Of a stretch of DNA of 64,000 nt, positions 50,137 through 61,985 are shown piece by piece. The stretch comes from Megalobrama amblycephala (taxonomy: Eukaryota; Chordata; Actinopteri; Cypriniformes; Xenocyprididae), in assembly GCF_018812025.1 (NCBI RefSeq), contig NC_063057.1:17851638-17915637 (forward strand), in the 5' to 3' direction. Each line of letters starts with the position of its first letter. The first letter of the stretch is position 1. The translations under genes were made by a program, and so were the position numbers. Below the pieces are notes generated by a model that saw only the letters and a program-made list of their open reading frames with translations, ran no database searches and was not told where the DNA came from.

Positions 50137-50261
50137 AGTTATGGTGTCTCCCCACTGGCACAGGATGTACCAGGTACTGCAGGTCAAGAGGTCAAAGCTT
50201 AAATAAGGATTCCACACCTCGGGGAACAATTACTGTTTGCTGTGACACTAAAATTAAATAA
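50137..50261 (+). CDS. Candidate terminal exon of a small Cys-rich peptide (defensin-like spacing)
   Basis: A good acceptor (TGTCTATTGCAG) precedes an open exon reading LWCLPTGTGCTRYC, about 19 residues, then VCCDTKIK and stop. The spacing C-x6-C-x3-C with a final CC equals that of fish beta-defensins, but the fourth cysteine is missing. AATAAA (50257-50262) overlaps the stop codon. I could not find a matching signal-peptide exon upstream, so this may be a relic or a chance frame. Confidence 0.2.
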
Positions 50262-50719
50262 AGTTTTAACTTGACCCCATTTGCTATACACTGGCAGACA
50301 ATGATTATTGAGCCATTTTTATGATTATGGGGGCAGTTTTGGCGTTAAAAATCAAAGCATGGTGAAAAATAGACTGATCTTGGTCTTGTCTTGACAACAA
50401 AATCAAAGACATATGACATTCAAAGAAGAAACAAAGCATGGCAAAAGGTCATTGTTAAGCTGGTAGTGCTTTCATAATGATTATGTGGTTATTAATTAGT
50501 AACAGGTTATTTCCAGCAAGTTATCTAAACTTATCACTCAATGGGGGTGAAATCAAGATCAGGCATGTGGACTTACGGGTCATGGGTTCACACGTAAAGC
50601 CAAGAAAAATGTGATCATGGTACTTGTGAAGAACAGATTCTTCTACATAAATCTTCTGCCCAAATTCTCCCTCCACCTATCAAGTGTTGCCCTGGCAGAA
50701 TCAGGAAATACAGTGCAGC

Positions 50720-50825
50720 TATATAAGCTAACTGTCGCAACAGATTCTCCAAATATTGTGGCCGCACCTGTAGTGTGAGAACAGGAGAATCACATTGATT
50801 GCTGAATTCATTGACACAAGAGAAG
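50720..50825 (+). promoter_or_regulatory. TATA box and 5' UTR exon of lectin gene 1
   Basis: TATATAAG at 50720-50727 is followed by ATTCTCCAAATATTGTGGCC and an exon that ends ACACAAGAGAAG before GTTGGC. The same order and spacing occurs at 58617-58722. Confidence 0.6.
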
Positions 50826-51042
50826 GTTGGCTTACTTTAATAATGCAACAACATACTTGTACATAACTAAAATATTGGTGTTAGAGTTGCCATCTTAATT
50901 TCTGAGTATAAACTAGACTTTGAGTATAACTTTGTTTATTTATGTGGAATGGAATTTAAGAAGACAGTTAAACATTTTGACTCTAAAAGTGCAAGTTCTG
51001 ACTATTTCTTTTCTTTTTAGGAACAAAAAGTGTTGTGGAACA

Positions 51043-52243
51043 ATGAAAGCTTGTCAGTGCATCCTGCTACTCTTTAGCTGCCTGTTCCTTGATACTCTAG
51101 GTAAACTACAGTATGAATGTGTTTTTAAGGATTCATGAACATATAGTAATAACATTTGTAGAATAACTGAAAATGTATTATAATTTCCCTATAGCTTTGG
51201 AGTGTGAAGTGATTCCTGGCAACCTGAAGCAGATTGATGCTGGGATAGGTGTAGTGGGTGGGGTGAACGATGACAATGAAGTGTTCCTGTTGCTGGGGAC
51301 TGGTTTTATAAGGATAAATGTAACAATGAAGCACTTTACGGTTGGACCTGCTGGAGAGCTTGCAGTGAATTTATCAAACAGCGTCTTTAAGTTTCAGAGT
51401 GGCAAATTCAGCTCGATTCCAGGTAAATAATAATAATAATAATAAAACAATAAATAAGATACACATTTCTTTTTCATTCATTCTCTATGTTTTATTGTCA
51501 GTCACTTTTAAACAGGTGGATGCCGGAGGTGACCAGATTATTGTAGGCATTACTCCGATAGATGACATCTTCTGCTTAAATAAAGATGCTAACAACATCG
51601 GGCCATCCAGCAATTTCCCTTGGGTGCAACTTGCAGGAAAGCTGAAGTACTACAGTTGTGGCCCATACAGCTGTTGGGGAGTGAACTCTGCAGGGAATAT
51701 CCTCGTCAGAAGGGTAAGGGTACTACTAAGGGCTTAAACAGGTATGAAGAAAGAGGTTCAGTTCATCACTGAATTAGGCATCATCTAATGCTAGGCAGCT
51801 TTAAAACATTACTTGTCAGTGAAGGGATTGAAAACAGCTGTGATCATGCTATCTGTGAGGTTTCTGTATCTTCTTGTGTTTTATAGTCTGTAACTGGTGC
51901 TAACTGTGGAGGGGCGAGTTCCTTTGATGTAATTTCTGGAAGTATGTCCATGGTTGAAGTAGCAACTGATGGCAGCGTCTATGCTGTTGACACTCAGGGG
52001 TCTTTATTTCAGAGGTGAGCAAAAATAGTGTCAAATTTGAACAGATGTAAAATATGAGAATGATTTTCATTGGCAGAAACCATTATTCTTGTTTATTTTA
52101 GAACTGGTGTCTCTTCATCGAATCCCATTGGCACAGGTTGGTTAGGTTTACTTGTGTGTCCCAACGGCCACAAGCATGTGACTTCTGATCAGGGAAGGCT
52201 GTATGTCATCTGTAGTGACGGATCCATCAGGAGATGCATTTAA
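51043..52243 (+). CDS. Fish-egg-lectin-like secreted tectonin protein 1
   Basis: Exons 51043-51100, 51195-51422, 51502-51713, 51887-52014 and 52102-52243, GT-AG with matching phases, encode 255 residues. The first exon is a signal peptide (MKACQCILLLFSCLFLDTLG). The mature chain is built of about five tectonin-type repeats with motifs such as LKQIDAG, KHFTVGPAGEL, FKQVDAGGDQ, KLKYYSCGPYSCWGVNSAGN and MVEVATDGSVYAVD. Eight mature cysteines are present, as in carp fish-egg lectin with four disulfides. Family role: secreted lectin that binds sugars such as N-acetylglucosamine on microbes, in eggs and serum. N-glycosylation sequons: NVT and NLS. The AATAAA signal is at 52366-52371. Confidence 0.9.
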
Positions 52244-52490
52244 ATGTCCAACAGAAGAGCTCAACTATCATTATAAAATGAAACTTGTTTTTCCTATCTT
52301 TCCTTTGTTACATTTATTTGTTGTCGATCAAATATTGATTCATGCTTTATTATTTTTAAAGTGTCAATAAAGAATTGTTACATAATCAACTTCTTTATAA
52401 TCAATAATTATTGGAACTCATTCACATGATGTTTAAATAAATTTACATTTGGGGAAAATGCATGAGACATCACTTTCAGTTTGTCAGAAG

Positions 52491-53504
52491 CAGTGTTGGG
52501 AAAGTTACTTTTAAAAGTAATGCATTACAATATTTTGCGTTACTCTCTGAAAAAAGTAATTGCGTTAGTTACCGTGTTACATTACTTTTGCGTTTCTTTT
52601 TCTCACCTGGGCTGGGCTTGCTTGTTTGTTTTTTAATAACAATGAAAAAGTTCTATTTTTGGCAAACGTAAAGGCCCTTTCACACCAAAAGTGAAATGAA
52701 TAAGCCTCAGGCTGAAGGAAATGCATATTACTTACACCTTTAGAGGGCGCAACTCAAATAAACCATTTAGCTGTTCTGCCATTCTGGATTAAAGAAAAAT
52801 AGGATACAGGAGAAGGAAGTTCAACACTCTTATTTCTAAATCTAAAGTAATTTTTGTTAATTAGTATAGCTGAATTAGATCATTGAAGGTTTGCAACAAA
52901 GACATTGGTTAATAAAGTGAGATTAAATTGATAACCCCCCCGGTTTCACAGATAAGGTTTAAGCTATAGTCCCAGACTAAATGCATGTTTGAGATGTTTT
53001 AACTGAAGGCAACTTGCATGAAAATATATTAAAATATGTCAGTGCCATTGTTTTGTCTCAAGATTCACACCAGTAATGTTTTTTTCAAGGGTACGTTTAT
53101 AAAAGCTACTAATTGAACCAAGGCTTAATCGTGGCTTAGTCTAAGCCCTGTCTGTGAAACCAGGCCAAAGTATAATTGTGCAATTTAATATAGTTTGTGT
53201 AAAATTCTGAGATTGCATTTCACTTTTTTTATTCATTTTGAGGAATACTGAATGTTTTTGTGCAAGTGAGATGAGTAAATGCAGTTACTTTTAGTCTAGA
53301 ACTACAATAACCATATTCACACAGCAAACACAACATCTCTGCACTTTATTTCTCTCAACATGGGGAGAGCTGTCAGTCAATAAATGTGAAAAAAGTAACT
53401 TGGGTTACTTATTTGAAAAAGTAATGTGTTACTTTACTAGCTACTTGAAAAAGTAATCTGATTAAATAACTCAAGATACTTGTAATGCATTACCCTCAAC
53501 ACTG
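52491..53504. mobile_element. hAT-like element with 8-bp target duplication, just past lectin gene 1
   Basis: CAGTGTTGGGAAAGTTACTT at the left and CCCTCAACACTG at the right, inside GTCAGAAG (52483-52490 and 53505-53512). A smaller MITE with GGTTTCACAGATAAGG and CTGTCTGTGAAACC ends lies inside, at about 52938-53162. Confidence 0.75.
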
Positions 53505-53690
53505 GTCAGAAGGAATGATAAATCATTTAAGGTAACACACTTCCAATGTTACATTTAAGTAAAGTAAAATAAAGCTACCTAATGTAATATACAGTGGTAA
53601 CACTTTACAATAAAGTTCATTAGTTAAACATTAATGTATTAACTAACATGGTCTAACCATGAGAAATACATTTGTTACTGTATTTACTAA

Positions 53691-54021
53691 CAGAGCTGGG
53701 TAGTAACGGATTACATGTAATCTAGATTACGTAATCAGATTCCAAAAATTAAGTACTTGTAATTAGGGTAAATTACATTTAAACTACTCGTATCTTAAAC
53801 TACTAGAGTTACTTTTTTATGGATTATATGATTAAATATTTACACAATGGCAGTAAGTTGTTCACAATTAATTGATTCTCCTAATTTTTCATTTTTTTAA
53901 TGTTTATATTTTTTCATAATAAACCTGACGCTTATATACTTTGTGATCCTTCGAGTTTTTTCCGGCGGTGAGGGGGAAATATAGATTAATATATTTGAAA
54001 TATAGATTAAATATATATATG

Positions 54022-54061
<40 letters not shown>

Positions 54062-54944
54062 ATGATAATAATAATAATCTATGGAATATAGATTATTATA
54101 GAAATATTTGATGTAGCAGTGCTGTGTATTTCATGTTTTTCAATATTTGTTTTTGTAATGTTGCTGTTTTCTAAATTTACTTCATTTTAAGTAAATATGG
54201 GACCCACTTTATATTAAGTGGCCTTAACTACTATGTACTTACATTTAAATTAATAATTTAATACAATGCACTTACTGTGTACATACATGTTTTTACATTG
54301 TACTTATATTTTAAAAGCACCTGATTGTAATTACATCTGTAATTAATTTCTGTAATTACATTTATAACTACACTGTTGACCCATCCCTTAACCCTTACCC
54401 CTACCCTTAAACCTACCCATACCACCAAACCTGTCCCTAACCTTACCCGTATCCCACCTCAAAAGCAGCAAAAGTGTTTTGCAATTCAATATGAACCCAA
54501 TAAGTACACTGTACTTCTTTTTTGATGTAAGTACATAGTAGTTAAGGCCACTTAATATAAAGTGGGACCTAAATATGTTTTAAGTTCATAAGATGTGATT
54601 TTGTTTTATTCAGTGTTACTCTCAGCAAACACTAACAGGTACATTAGTGTTAGTATTTTGAAGTATTAACTGTCCATACATTGCACTTTAAAAGAATCTG
54701 TTGAGGCTCTTGTTGATGAATAGAATATATTTTTTGGAATATATTTTTTCTTTGTATCTGTCAAAATAGTACAAGATTATCCTACAATATATGTGACATC
54801 AAATAAGCGTTAGCATAAAAGTAATCTAAATGTAATCCAAAAGTAGTCAGATTATCAAAAATGTGTAATCTAAGAGATTACACATTTTGTCATGTAATTT
54901 GTAATCAGAAACTGATTTCAATTCATAAGTAATCTACCCAGCTG
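53691..54944. mobile_element. Middle hAT-like element of the nest
   Basis: CAGAGCTGGGTAG and CTACCCAGCTG ends lie inside TTTACTAA (53683-53690 and 54945-54952). It contains an AT microsatellite at about 54013-54055. Confidence 0.7.
54200..54569. mobile_element. Innermost 370-bp hAT-like MITE
   Basis: GGACCCACTTTATATTAAGT and its inverse lie inside TAAATATG (54192-54199 and 54570-54577). Confidence 0.8.
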
Positions 54945-55864
54945 TTTACTAATCTTCATTAATGTTAGTAAACGAAAATACAGTTGTTTGTTCATGTTAG
55001 TTCACAGTGCATTAATGTTAACAAGATTTTAATAATGTATTAGTAAATGTTAAAATTAACATTAATAAAGATTAATAAATGCTGTTAATAAGTGCAGTTT
55101 TTATTAGTTCATGTTAACTAATGAAGTTAACTAATGTTAACTAATGAACCTTATTGTATACAGTCAGCCAGTAGTTATCACATATTGTACTGTATCACGC
55201 TAAAGAGGATTTTTTTTATACGACAAATGATTGGTATGTTTATTATTACATGGCTACTCACCACATTTGTAAATAATCTGACACAAAATAAATATATTAG
55301 CTCACTTAAAAATGAATAAGGCTTTGACCAAGCAACAAGTCAAACACTACAACAACATTACAGGAATATTAATACTGAACTGCAGTAAGAAGGATGCCAT
55401 ACGAAGTGAGCAACTTAACCCTTTCATTAAGTGTTCTTCCATAAGGTCATCTGTAAGTGGCTAAGGGTCACTTCAAGGAACTTGAGGACTCATTGGAGAT
55501 TAGAAAAATCAGCAAAGAATCACTCACTGGTAGCTAATCACCACAAGATGCATGCTGATTAGAAATGTGTCTGTACGTGGTTCGACATGCTCTGATATCA
55601 TGCTGACATTTGTCAAAATAACCTTCGTGACACCAAGGCATGCCAGGCGTGTTTTCATGCATGCAGTTTCTCCAGAACTCTAAGGTTAGTGATAAAAGAT
55701 AACACAACAGTTCACGGCAAAGAAAAAAGACGCCATCAGAGTCTCACTATACGTTCTCCAAATATTAAATATTTGTATAGGCCTATAAATGCATATTTTG
55801 CAATAAACTTATAGTTTCTATATGTAATCAACAACTATAAATTAATAGTTTCCATGAATTTTAA

Positions 55865-56540
55865 AGGTCCCGTTTTTCGTGGTTTTTTGAAGCTTTCATT
55901 GTGTTTATAGTGTGCAATATAACATGTGTTCATGTTTCGCGTGTAAAAAAACACAGTATTTTTCACATAATTTACTTATCTGTATACCGCTGTTTCCACT
56001 GTCATAAAAACGGGCTGATGACTTCCTTGTTCTATGAAGTCCCTCCTTCAGAAATACGTAACGAGTTCTGATTGTGCCAGCGGTTCCTGTGTTGTGATTC
56101 GACAGCAGCTTAGCGAACCGTGCCCGGAAAGGTCATGCCTCTTACCATAACATGGAGATGCATGCGCTCAGTGTTAATGTAAACATGTCTTTAATTTTAC
56201 CCTATCAATTTGAGCCGGAATCAGACCCGGTGATTGGACTGCGGGATGAAAATAACAGCGTTTCGACGACATGGCGACAAACACACTCTACAAACGCAAC
56301 TCTTGTGTATTCCTGTGGGCGGAGGTTAGTCAAAAAACTGTTTTAGTGACGTCATTAAAGAAGGAAGTAGAGGGATGTAGTCCAAACTGGCCATTCGATG
56401 TAGGTGACTTCTGTTAAATAAAATATCTCACTTGGCATTGAACTTTGAGCTTTAAAATTTTACAGATTTTATTTATACTCTAACAACAACATTACACACT
56501 AACTAAAGTTTGAAACATGGGATCACGAACAACGGGACCT
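55865..56540. mobile_element. TTAA-flanked MITE, copy 2 of the 43114-43785 family
   Basis: AGGTCCCGTTTTTCGTG and AACGGGACCT ends inside TTAA (55861-55864 and 56541-56544). The short frame starting MSLILPYQFEPESD is intact and nearly identical to the other copy. Confidence 0.7.
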
Positions 56541-56756
56541 TTAAATTAAATTATGTTATTTTAATTATATTATATAACACTTTACTATAAGGTTTAATTT
56601 ATTAACATTAGTTAGGCTAACTACTTTAGTTAACAAGAGAATAACAATGAACAATGCTTCTACAGCATATAGCAGCTTAGTTAATGTTCATTTCAACATT
56701 TACTAATACTGTCACTGTTCTGTTTAGTTAGGCTAATTTCATTTTCATGGACTTTT

Positions 56757-57085
56757 AGGGTACGTTTACACGACAATGACATGGTTAAAACTGAGTTTTT
56801 TCCGTTGAGTTTTCCGCATACAGAAGAATCTGTGAAAATGACTAAAAACGCTGTATTCTGCTGGCAGGCCATTAGAAGGCGATGAAACACTATAGACTGA
56901 ACACGTAATGCGCATGTGCATGACGTCATCGTTTTCATAGATTCGCGTTTTTTGCACTTTGAAACCCGTTTTCAAAAGTTTGCGTTTTCAGGCCACCAAA
57001 ACGCCGTTGGCGTGTAAATGAACGGACAAAACGCATAAAAAGTTTTCCGTTTTTAGTTGAAAACGGTGTCATGTAAACGGCTCCC
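56757..57085. mobile_element. MITE with GGGTACGTTTACACGACAA-type ends
   Basis: Left GGGTACGTTTACACGACAA and right GGTGTCATGTAAACGGCTCC are imperfect inverted repeats. GTTTTTCCGTTGAG / AAGTTTTCCGTTTTTAG motifs lie inside. Confidence 0.5.
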
Positions 57086-58600
57086 TGGTTTGTTGTTTGT
57101 TGTCACATGTGTTTCCTTTGTCTAGTTTCCTGCCACTTATGAGTTGTCATGGTTACTAATATGATTAGTCTTCTTTCAGTTCAGCTGTGGATTATTACAG
57201 CTTTGGTTCCTCAGTTCATTGTTGGTTGTTGTTTGTGTTAGACTTGCGCACTTTCTTGCATTGTTAGGTTCTTGTTAAATAAGTCTTGTTATTCTTTTTA
57301 ACCTGCCTTCTTCTTTGTCATCTTTAGACCAGATGTAACAAATATGTTATTAAAATCAAATGTTTTTATCATATTTTTTTTTTTTATCATATCGATTTCC
57401 AAGTTTTTTTTTGTTTCAAAGCAAAGTTTGAATTGTTGTGAGTGACATTATAGCTGGTTGGTTTGGTTCATGACTTATAATGCTTTTTAAAAATCTTTAT
57501 AGGAAAAATGAATGGGACAAACATTTCCAGAACCAACGCTGCTGAAAAAGCAAGTGAGTACTAACAAAGTCCCTTTAAGACAAGTCATTTCACTCGGCGG
57601 CCATCTTTGAAACGCCTCTCGGGCATCCTGGGCATCATTGCAGCTCCTATCTCTTTGAATGGGGAAACATCAGATTCTCCAAAACTGTTCGCCAACCTTA
57701 CGATTAAATTTCATATTTGAAATCACCAATGAAATCTAACAACAACCAACTCATACATTTAGTTTCTAAACGCTCGAATCATGACAAAAAAGCTGTATTT
57801 TTTCAGGCTGGATCAAGCTGTTTTTCAGACTGTTTCTATAGAAACCGGTGATTCTAACGGCCGCTGAACTGACGCGATGACTTTACCAGTCGGCGATTGG
57901 CTCTTGGCTTTAGAAGGCAGGACTTATTCCGCCATATTGCGCGTTACACTTTCTCCCATTCAAAACAATACGAGTGACACGTCTTGTGTTATTCTATAGT
58001 CTTTGGTACTAATATTAGCAAATAGCTTTAAATAAATAGCTTTAAATAAAAGTAAATAAACTTTGTGAACAGCCAGATATGTTTCTACCATCACTAGTTT
58101 TTGAACCCTGGTTAGGCCCTGCTGTTGCCCTATTAATATACAAAGTACGTTTTACCTTTTGTACCTTTTACTTTTATATATTTTTGTACAAACTTTTTTT
58201 TTTTTTTATCCATAGGATATATTTATATATTTTTGTATGTCCTGTTTTTTTTTCTTTATTTATAATGCTGTGTGATGTTAGGTGGGTTGTGTTAAACACA
58301 TTTAACAGTGCGATGATGAGTTCCACACAGTGAGGTGTGTATTCTAAACTGATCAAGCAAAAAAATGAAACCAAAACCACCATCAACACCACTGCTAATC
58401 AGTATCGATGATAAGCATAATTCTGCATGTCACTTGATGTGGAAAAGAACAGTCCTGTGACAAAAGAATTCAACCAATGTGATCAAAACAGATTCTTGCA
58501 CATCTGATACGTCCAAGACATCAAAATATCAAAGACGAACCAAATCCCCCTCAAACCACTGCATAATTCCTGTAAATGGTAGGTAGATGTTGCCTAATCA
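57086..58600. other. Intergenic upstream of lectin gene 2
   Basis: Contains repeat-like DNA at 57090-57345 (GTTTCCTTTGTCTAGTTTCC onward), one orphan exon-like stretch (57503-57553), and repeat-like DNA with GCGGCCATCTTTGAAACGCC at about 57560-58008. No complete gene found. Confidence 0.4.
57503..57553 (+). pseudogene. Orphan exon resembling the first cytoplasmic exon of gene D
   Basis: CTTTATAG acceptor, GAAAAATGAATGGGACAAAC onward, and a GTGAGT donor. The K-x-N-G start resembles KVNGKLLQT of gene D, but the rest is divergent and no other siglec-like exons are nearby. It could be a relic or chance. Confidence 0.25.
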
Positions 58601-58616
58601 GGAAACAAATTCCAGC

Positions 58617-58722
58617 TATATAAGCAAACTGTCATGTAACAGAATCTCCAAACATTGTGGCCGCACTTAGTGCGAGAACAGGAGAATCGCATTGCCCGTT
58701 GAATCCACTGACACAAGAGAAG
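58617..58722 (+). promoter_or_regulatory. TATA box and 5' UTR exon of lectin gene 2
   Basis: TATATAAG at 58617-58624, then ATCTCCAAACATTGTGGCCG and the exon end ACACAAGAGAAG, parallel to 50720-50825. A second short UTR exon may end near 58877 (CAG|GTGAGT). Confidence 0.6.
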
Positions 58723-58945
58723 GTTGGCCTAATTTAATAATACATAATTATTGTAATGTTGGTAGTAGCATTGGGATTTCAGCTTCTGCATATAAACTAG
58801 AAAAAAATGTATGTTTATTCATGTTGTAGGAAATTTAAGAAGACTTTTCACAATCACTCAGTGCAAGATCAGATGCAGGTGAGTTAATAGACTTGTCTTC
58901 TTCAGTCATCAGACTTTTGTTTTCTTGAGTTAATAGACTTTTTTG

Positions 58946-59292
58946 GTTACGCTTTATTTCGATGGCCCACTTTAGGCATTCTACAAAATATAAGTAACTT
59001 TTCAACTACATTTCAACTAACACTTATTAATTTGCAACTACGTACCAAATAACTCTCATTAGATTATAAGTAGGCTGTTAGTTTAGGGTTCGGGTTCGTA
59101 GAATAAGCTGACATATACTGTAGTTGCAAATAACTTGTAGTCGATGTCTGTTGGAGCATCAAACTAATGTGTTGGCAGATATTAAGAAGACTGCTAATAG
59201 TATAACTCTTATAGTTGGTAGTTGACACGTAGTGGCAAAGTTACTTATAGTTAGTAGAATGTCTAAAGTGGACCATTGAAATAAAGTGTTAG
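58946..59292. mobile_element. MITE in the 5' UTR intron of lectin gene 2
   Basis: TTACGCTTTATTTCGATGGC and TCAATGGTCCACTTTAGACA-type inverted ends (right end read on the other strand) enclose about 347 bp. It ends only about 20 bp before the splice acceptor of the start-codon exon. Confidence 0.6.
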
Positions 59293-59329
59293 CCTTTTAT
59301 TTTTTTATTTAGGAACGGGACCAGGAACA

Positions 59330-60746
59330 ATGAAAGTGTGTCAGTGCATCCTGCTCCTCTTTAGTCACCTGTTCCTTTATACTCTAGGTAAAGTATGTTT
59401 CGGAGGACTATTGATCAAGATAAAACATTCACAGAATAATCTGCATTACTGATTATTTTATTATATTTTCCTTATAGCTTGGAATTGTGAAGTAATACCT
59501 GGTACCCTGAAGCAGATTGATGCTGGGCTAGGGATAGTGGGTGGGGTGAACAATGACAATGAAGTTTTCCTGTTCCTGGGGACCAGTTTTGAAAGGATAG
59601 GTTTATCCGCGAAGCACTTTACTGTTGGACCTGCTGGAGAACTAGGGGCGAATTCATCAAACAATGTCGTGAAGTTTGTGGATGGTAGCTTCAAGCTGAT
59701 TCCAGGTAAGAAGTGTTGTGGTATGCTTCCTATGCAATGTGTATTTTTGTCTGGATGAGTCAATGCTAGTTGGATCTAGTCTGCAGATTTTAGGCATGTA
59801 TGATGGGCACAGACTCTCTCACATCTCTTTGGAGCTTCAGACTCAACTTTAATTCAGTTAAAGAGTATCAAACATGATATTTTGAGCTGATTTTACAACA
59901 CAATGTTTTCATTTGTTTAGTGTATGATGATCAGTCTGTCTATGCTGACTTTCATTCAGTGTCTTCATTTTACTGTCAGGCATTCAATTCAAACAAGTGG
60001 ATGCCGGAGGTGACCAGATTATTGTAGGTGTTTCTCCAGTAGATGACGTCTTCTGCTTAAATAAGGATAATAACAATGTCGGGCCGTCCAGTGATGCTCC
60101 TTGGGTACAACTTGCAGGAAAGCTGAAGTACTACAGCTGTGGCCCATACAGCTGTTGGGGAGTGAACTCCGCAGGGAATGTCCTCATCAGAAGGGTAAGG
60201 ATCTTGTTAAATACTGAATCCTGAATTGCTGAAATAGGGCTCTTCTAGTTCTAGGCAGTTTCAAATCATTACTTCTTAAAATAAAGGAATTGAGAACAGA
60301 TGTGATCAAGCTATTTCTGAGTTGTTTTTGTCTTTTTTTTTTTTTTTTTGCACAGTTTGTAACTGGTGCTGCCTGTGGAGGGTCGAATGTTTTTGAGGCT
60401 GTTACTGGAGCTCTGTCCATGGTGGAAGTAGCAACTGATGGCAACGTCTTTGGTATTGACCCTCAGGGGAATTTATTGCAAAGGTGAGCTACAAAAATAT
60501 TTCTTGCATTGAACCTTGTTTAGTTTAAGGAAATGGACAATTTCCTTACAAACAAATATTTAATTATCTTTAATGGCATAAAGCACTATTCTTGTGTATT
60601 TTAGAGTTGGTGTTTCCATATCTAATCCATTTGGATCAAGTTGGACAGTTATTTACATCTGTCCCAATGGCCACAAGCATGTGACGTTTGATCTGGGGTG
60701 GCTTTATGTCATCTGTAGTGATGGATCCGTCAGGAGATGCATCTAA
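59330..60746 (+). CDS. Fish-egg-lectin-like secreted tectonin protein 2
   Basis: Exons 59330-59387, 59478-59705, 59980-60194, 60356-60483 and 60605-60746 encode 256 residues, with the same intron phases as lectin gene 1; exon 3 is one codon longer. Signal peptide MKVCQCILLLFSHLFLYTLG. Tectonin motifs: LKQIDAG, KHFTVGPAGEL, FKQVDAGGDQ, KLKYYSCGPYSCWGVNSAGN and MVEVATDGNVFGID. The eight mature cysteines are conserved. It has one N-S-S sequon. AATAAA lies at 60868-60873. It is clearly diverged from gene 1 in protein sequence, so the pair is older than the siglec-like duplications. Expected to act as a secreted glycan-binding defence lectin (family inference). Confidence 0.9.
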
Positions 60747-60899
60747 ATGTCCAACAGAAGAGCTCAACTATCATTATAAACAAAAATTCCTTTTCTTTGT
60801 TTAATTTTTTTGCTGTTGAACCAATAACATTTTATGACTTATGGTTTTACATGACTTTTAAAGTGTCAATAAACTGCTTCATAATCAACTTCCTTATAA

Positions 60900-61730
60900 T
60901 TTTAAATTAATTTTAACCCTTGTGCTGTTCCCCCCATCAATTTTTGATGAATGTCTGGATACATGCATTCATTATCGCATCTTTAATGTGGCCAAAAATA
61001 AATGCAGGAAGTGACCAGGAGTAAATACTCTATATCTTGCATGGAATATGATAGATTTTTTACTTTCGAGTAAACTTTATAATGCAATAGATGGAATCCC
61101 TTTTAAGCGGCACTATATTTTAAGATTACCTTGCTGTTTAATCAAGTGGTATAAACTTTTCTCTCAAGTTCTACTGAATAACAATCACAAGCAAAGCCTA
61201 TTGACACACTGGGGGCTTTATTGAGTTGCTCAACTCAGTCTACACAGGAACTTTATAATTATAAGTTACTAACCACTAGACCAATGCTCTCAGTCTAGCT
61301 CCTGATTATTGAATCCTGCTATTGTAAGGTTTTAGGCTGAAGAAGATTGAGGTAGGTGAAGTGGATCTAAATACAGCAGTTATTTTATTAATTAAATAAA
61401 ACAAAAGAGTGATATCCACAAATGAAGGTAAATGAAACGGTGTGCATTAACACATTAATGAACTGAATGAACTGATCAATAAAATTCTGTAAATTTCTTT
61501 TCTGAAATTGTACTTTATGAATTAAAATAAATTATGAATGCAATGAATTTGCCTTACATTTAATATGAAATTTTGGAAAATCGAAACCAAGCGATCTTCA
61601 ACCCTTGTGCCCAATGAATATCAATGTTTTGTGACTGGATGATGAGCGATGAAGGTGGAGATGACAGGAACAGTTGCCAGGCAATCAGTCACATTTCATG
61701 TTGCAACGAAAGTACAACGGGAAGTTGCTT
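60900..61730. other. Intergenic downstream of lectin gene 2
   Basis: AT-rich; no exon or clear repeat border recognised. Confidence 0.4.
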
Positions 61731-61985
61731 GAGTGGTGCAGGAATGACGTATTTTTGTAGGCCATCCTGGAAGTTAGTGGAAGTTCCCTTGACAAAAACC
61801 CATAGGATTTTTCCATTGGGTTTTGGATTATTGCAAAAAATAAGGTCTGTGACAAAAGCTTATGATTCTGTCCATTGTGATAATCTTCATAAATTAACAC
61901 AACTTTCATGAATTTTGAATATAATCAGCAGAAGTCACAAGCTAAACGTAGGTAATATGAACTACACCACGGCCGTTTGACTTTA
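61730..61985. mobile_element. Diverged fragment of the 741-bp MITE family
   Basis: GGAATGACGTATTTTTGTAG and AAAATAAGGTCTGTGAC match the left part of 3238-3978 with many changes. Confidence 0.5.

Larger units (their letters stand above)
53596..55160. mobile_element. Outer MITE of a three-level nest
   Basis: GGTAACACTTTACAATAAAG at the left and AATGAACCTTATTGTA at the right are inverted and belong to the family at 17305 and 19744. The middle is displaced by the 53691-54944 element. Confidence 0.6.
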
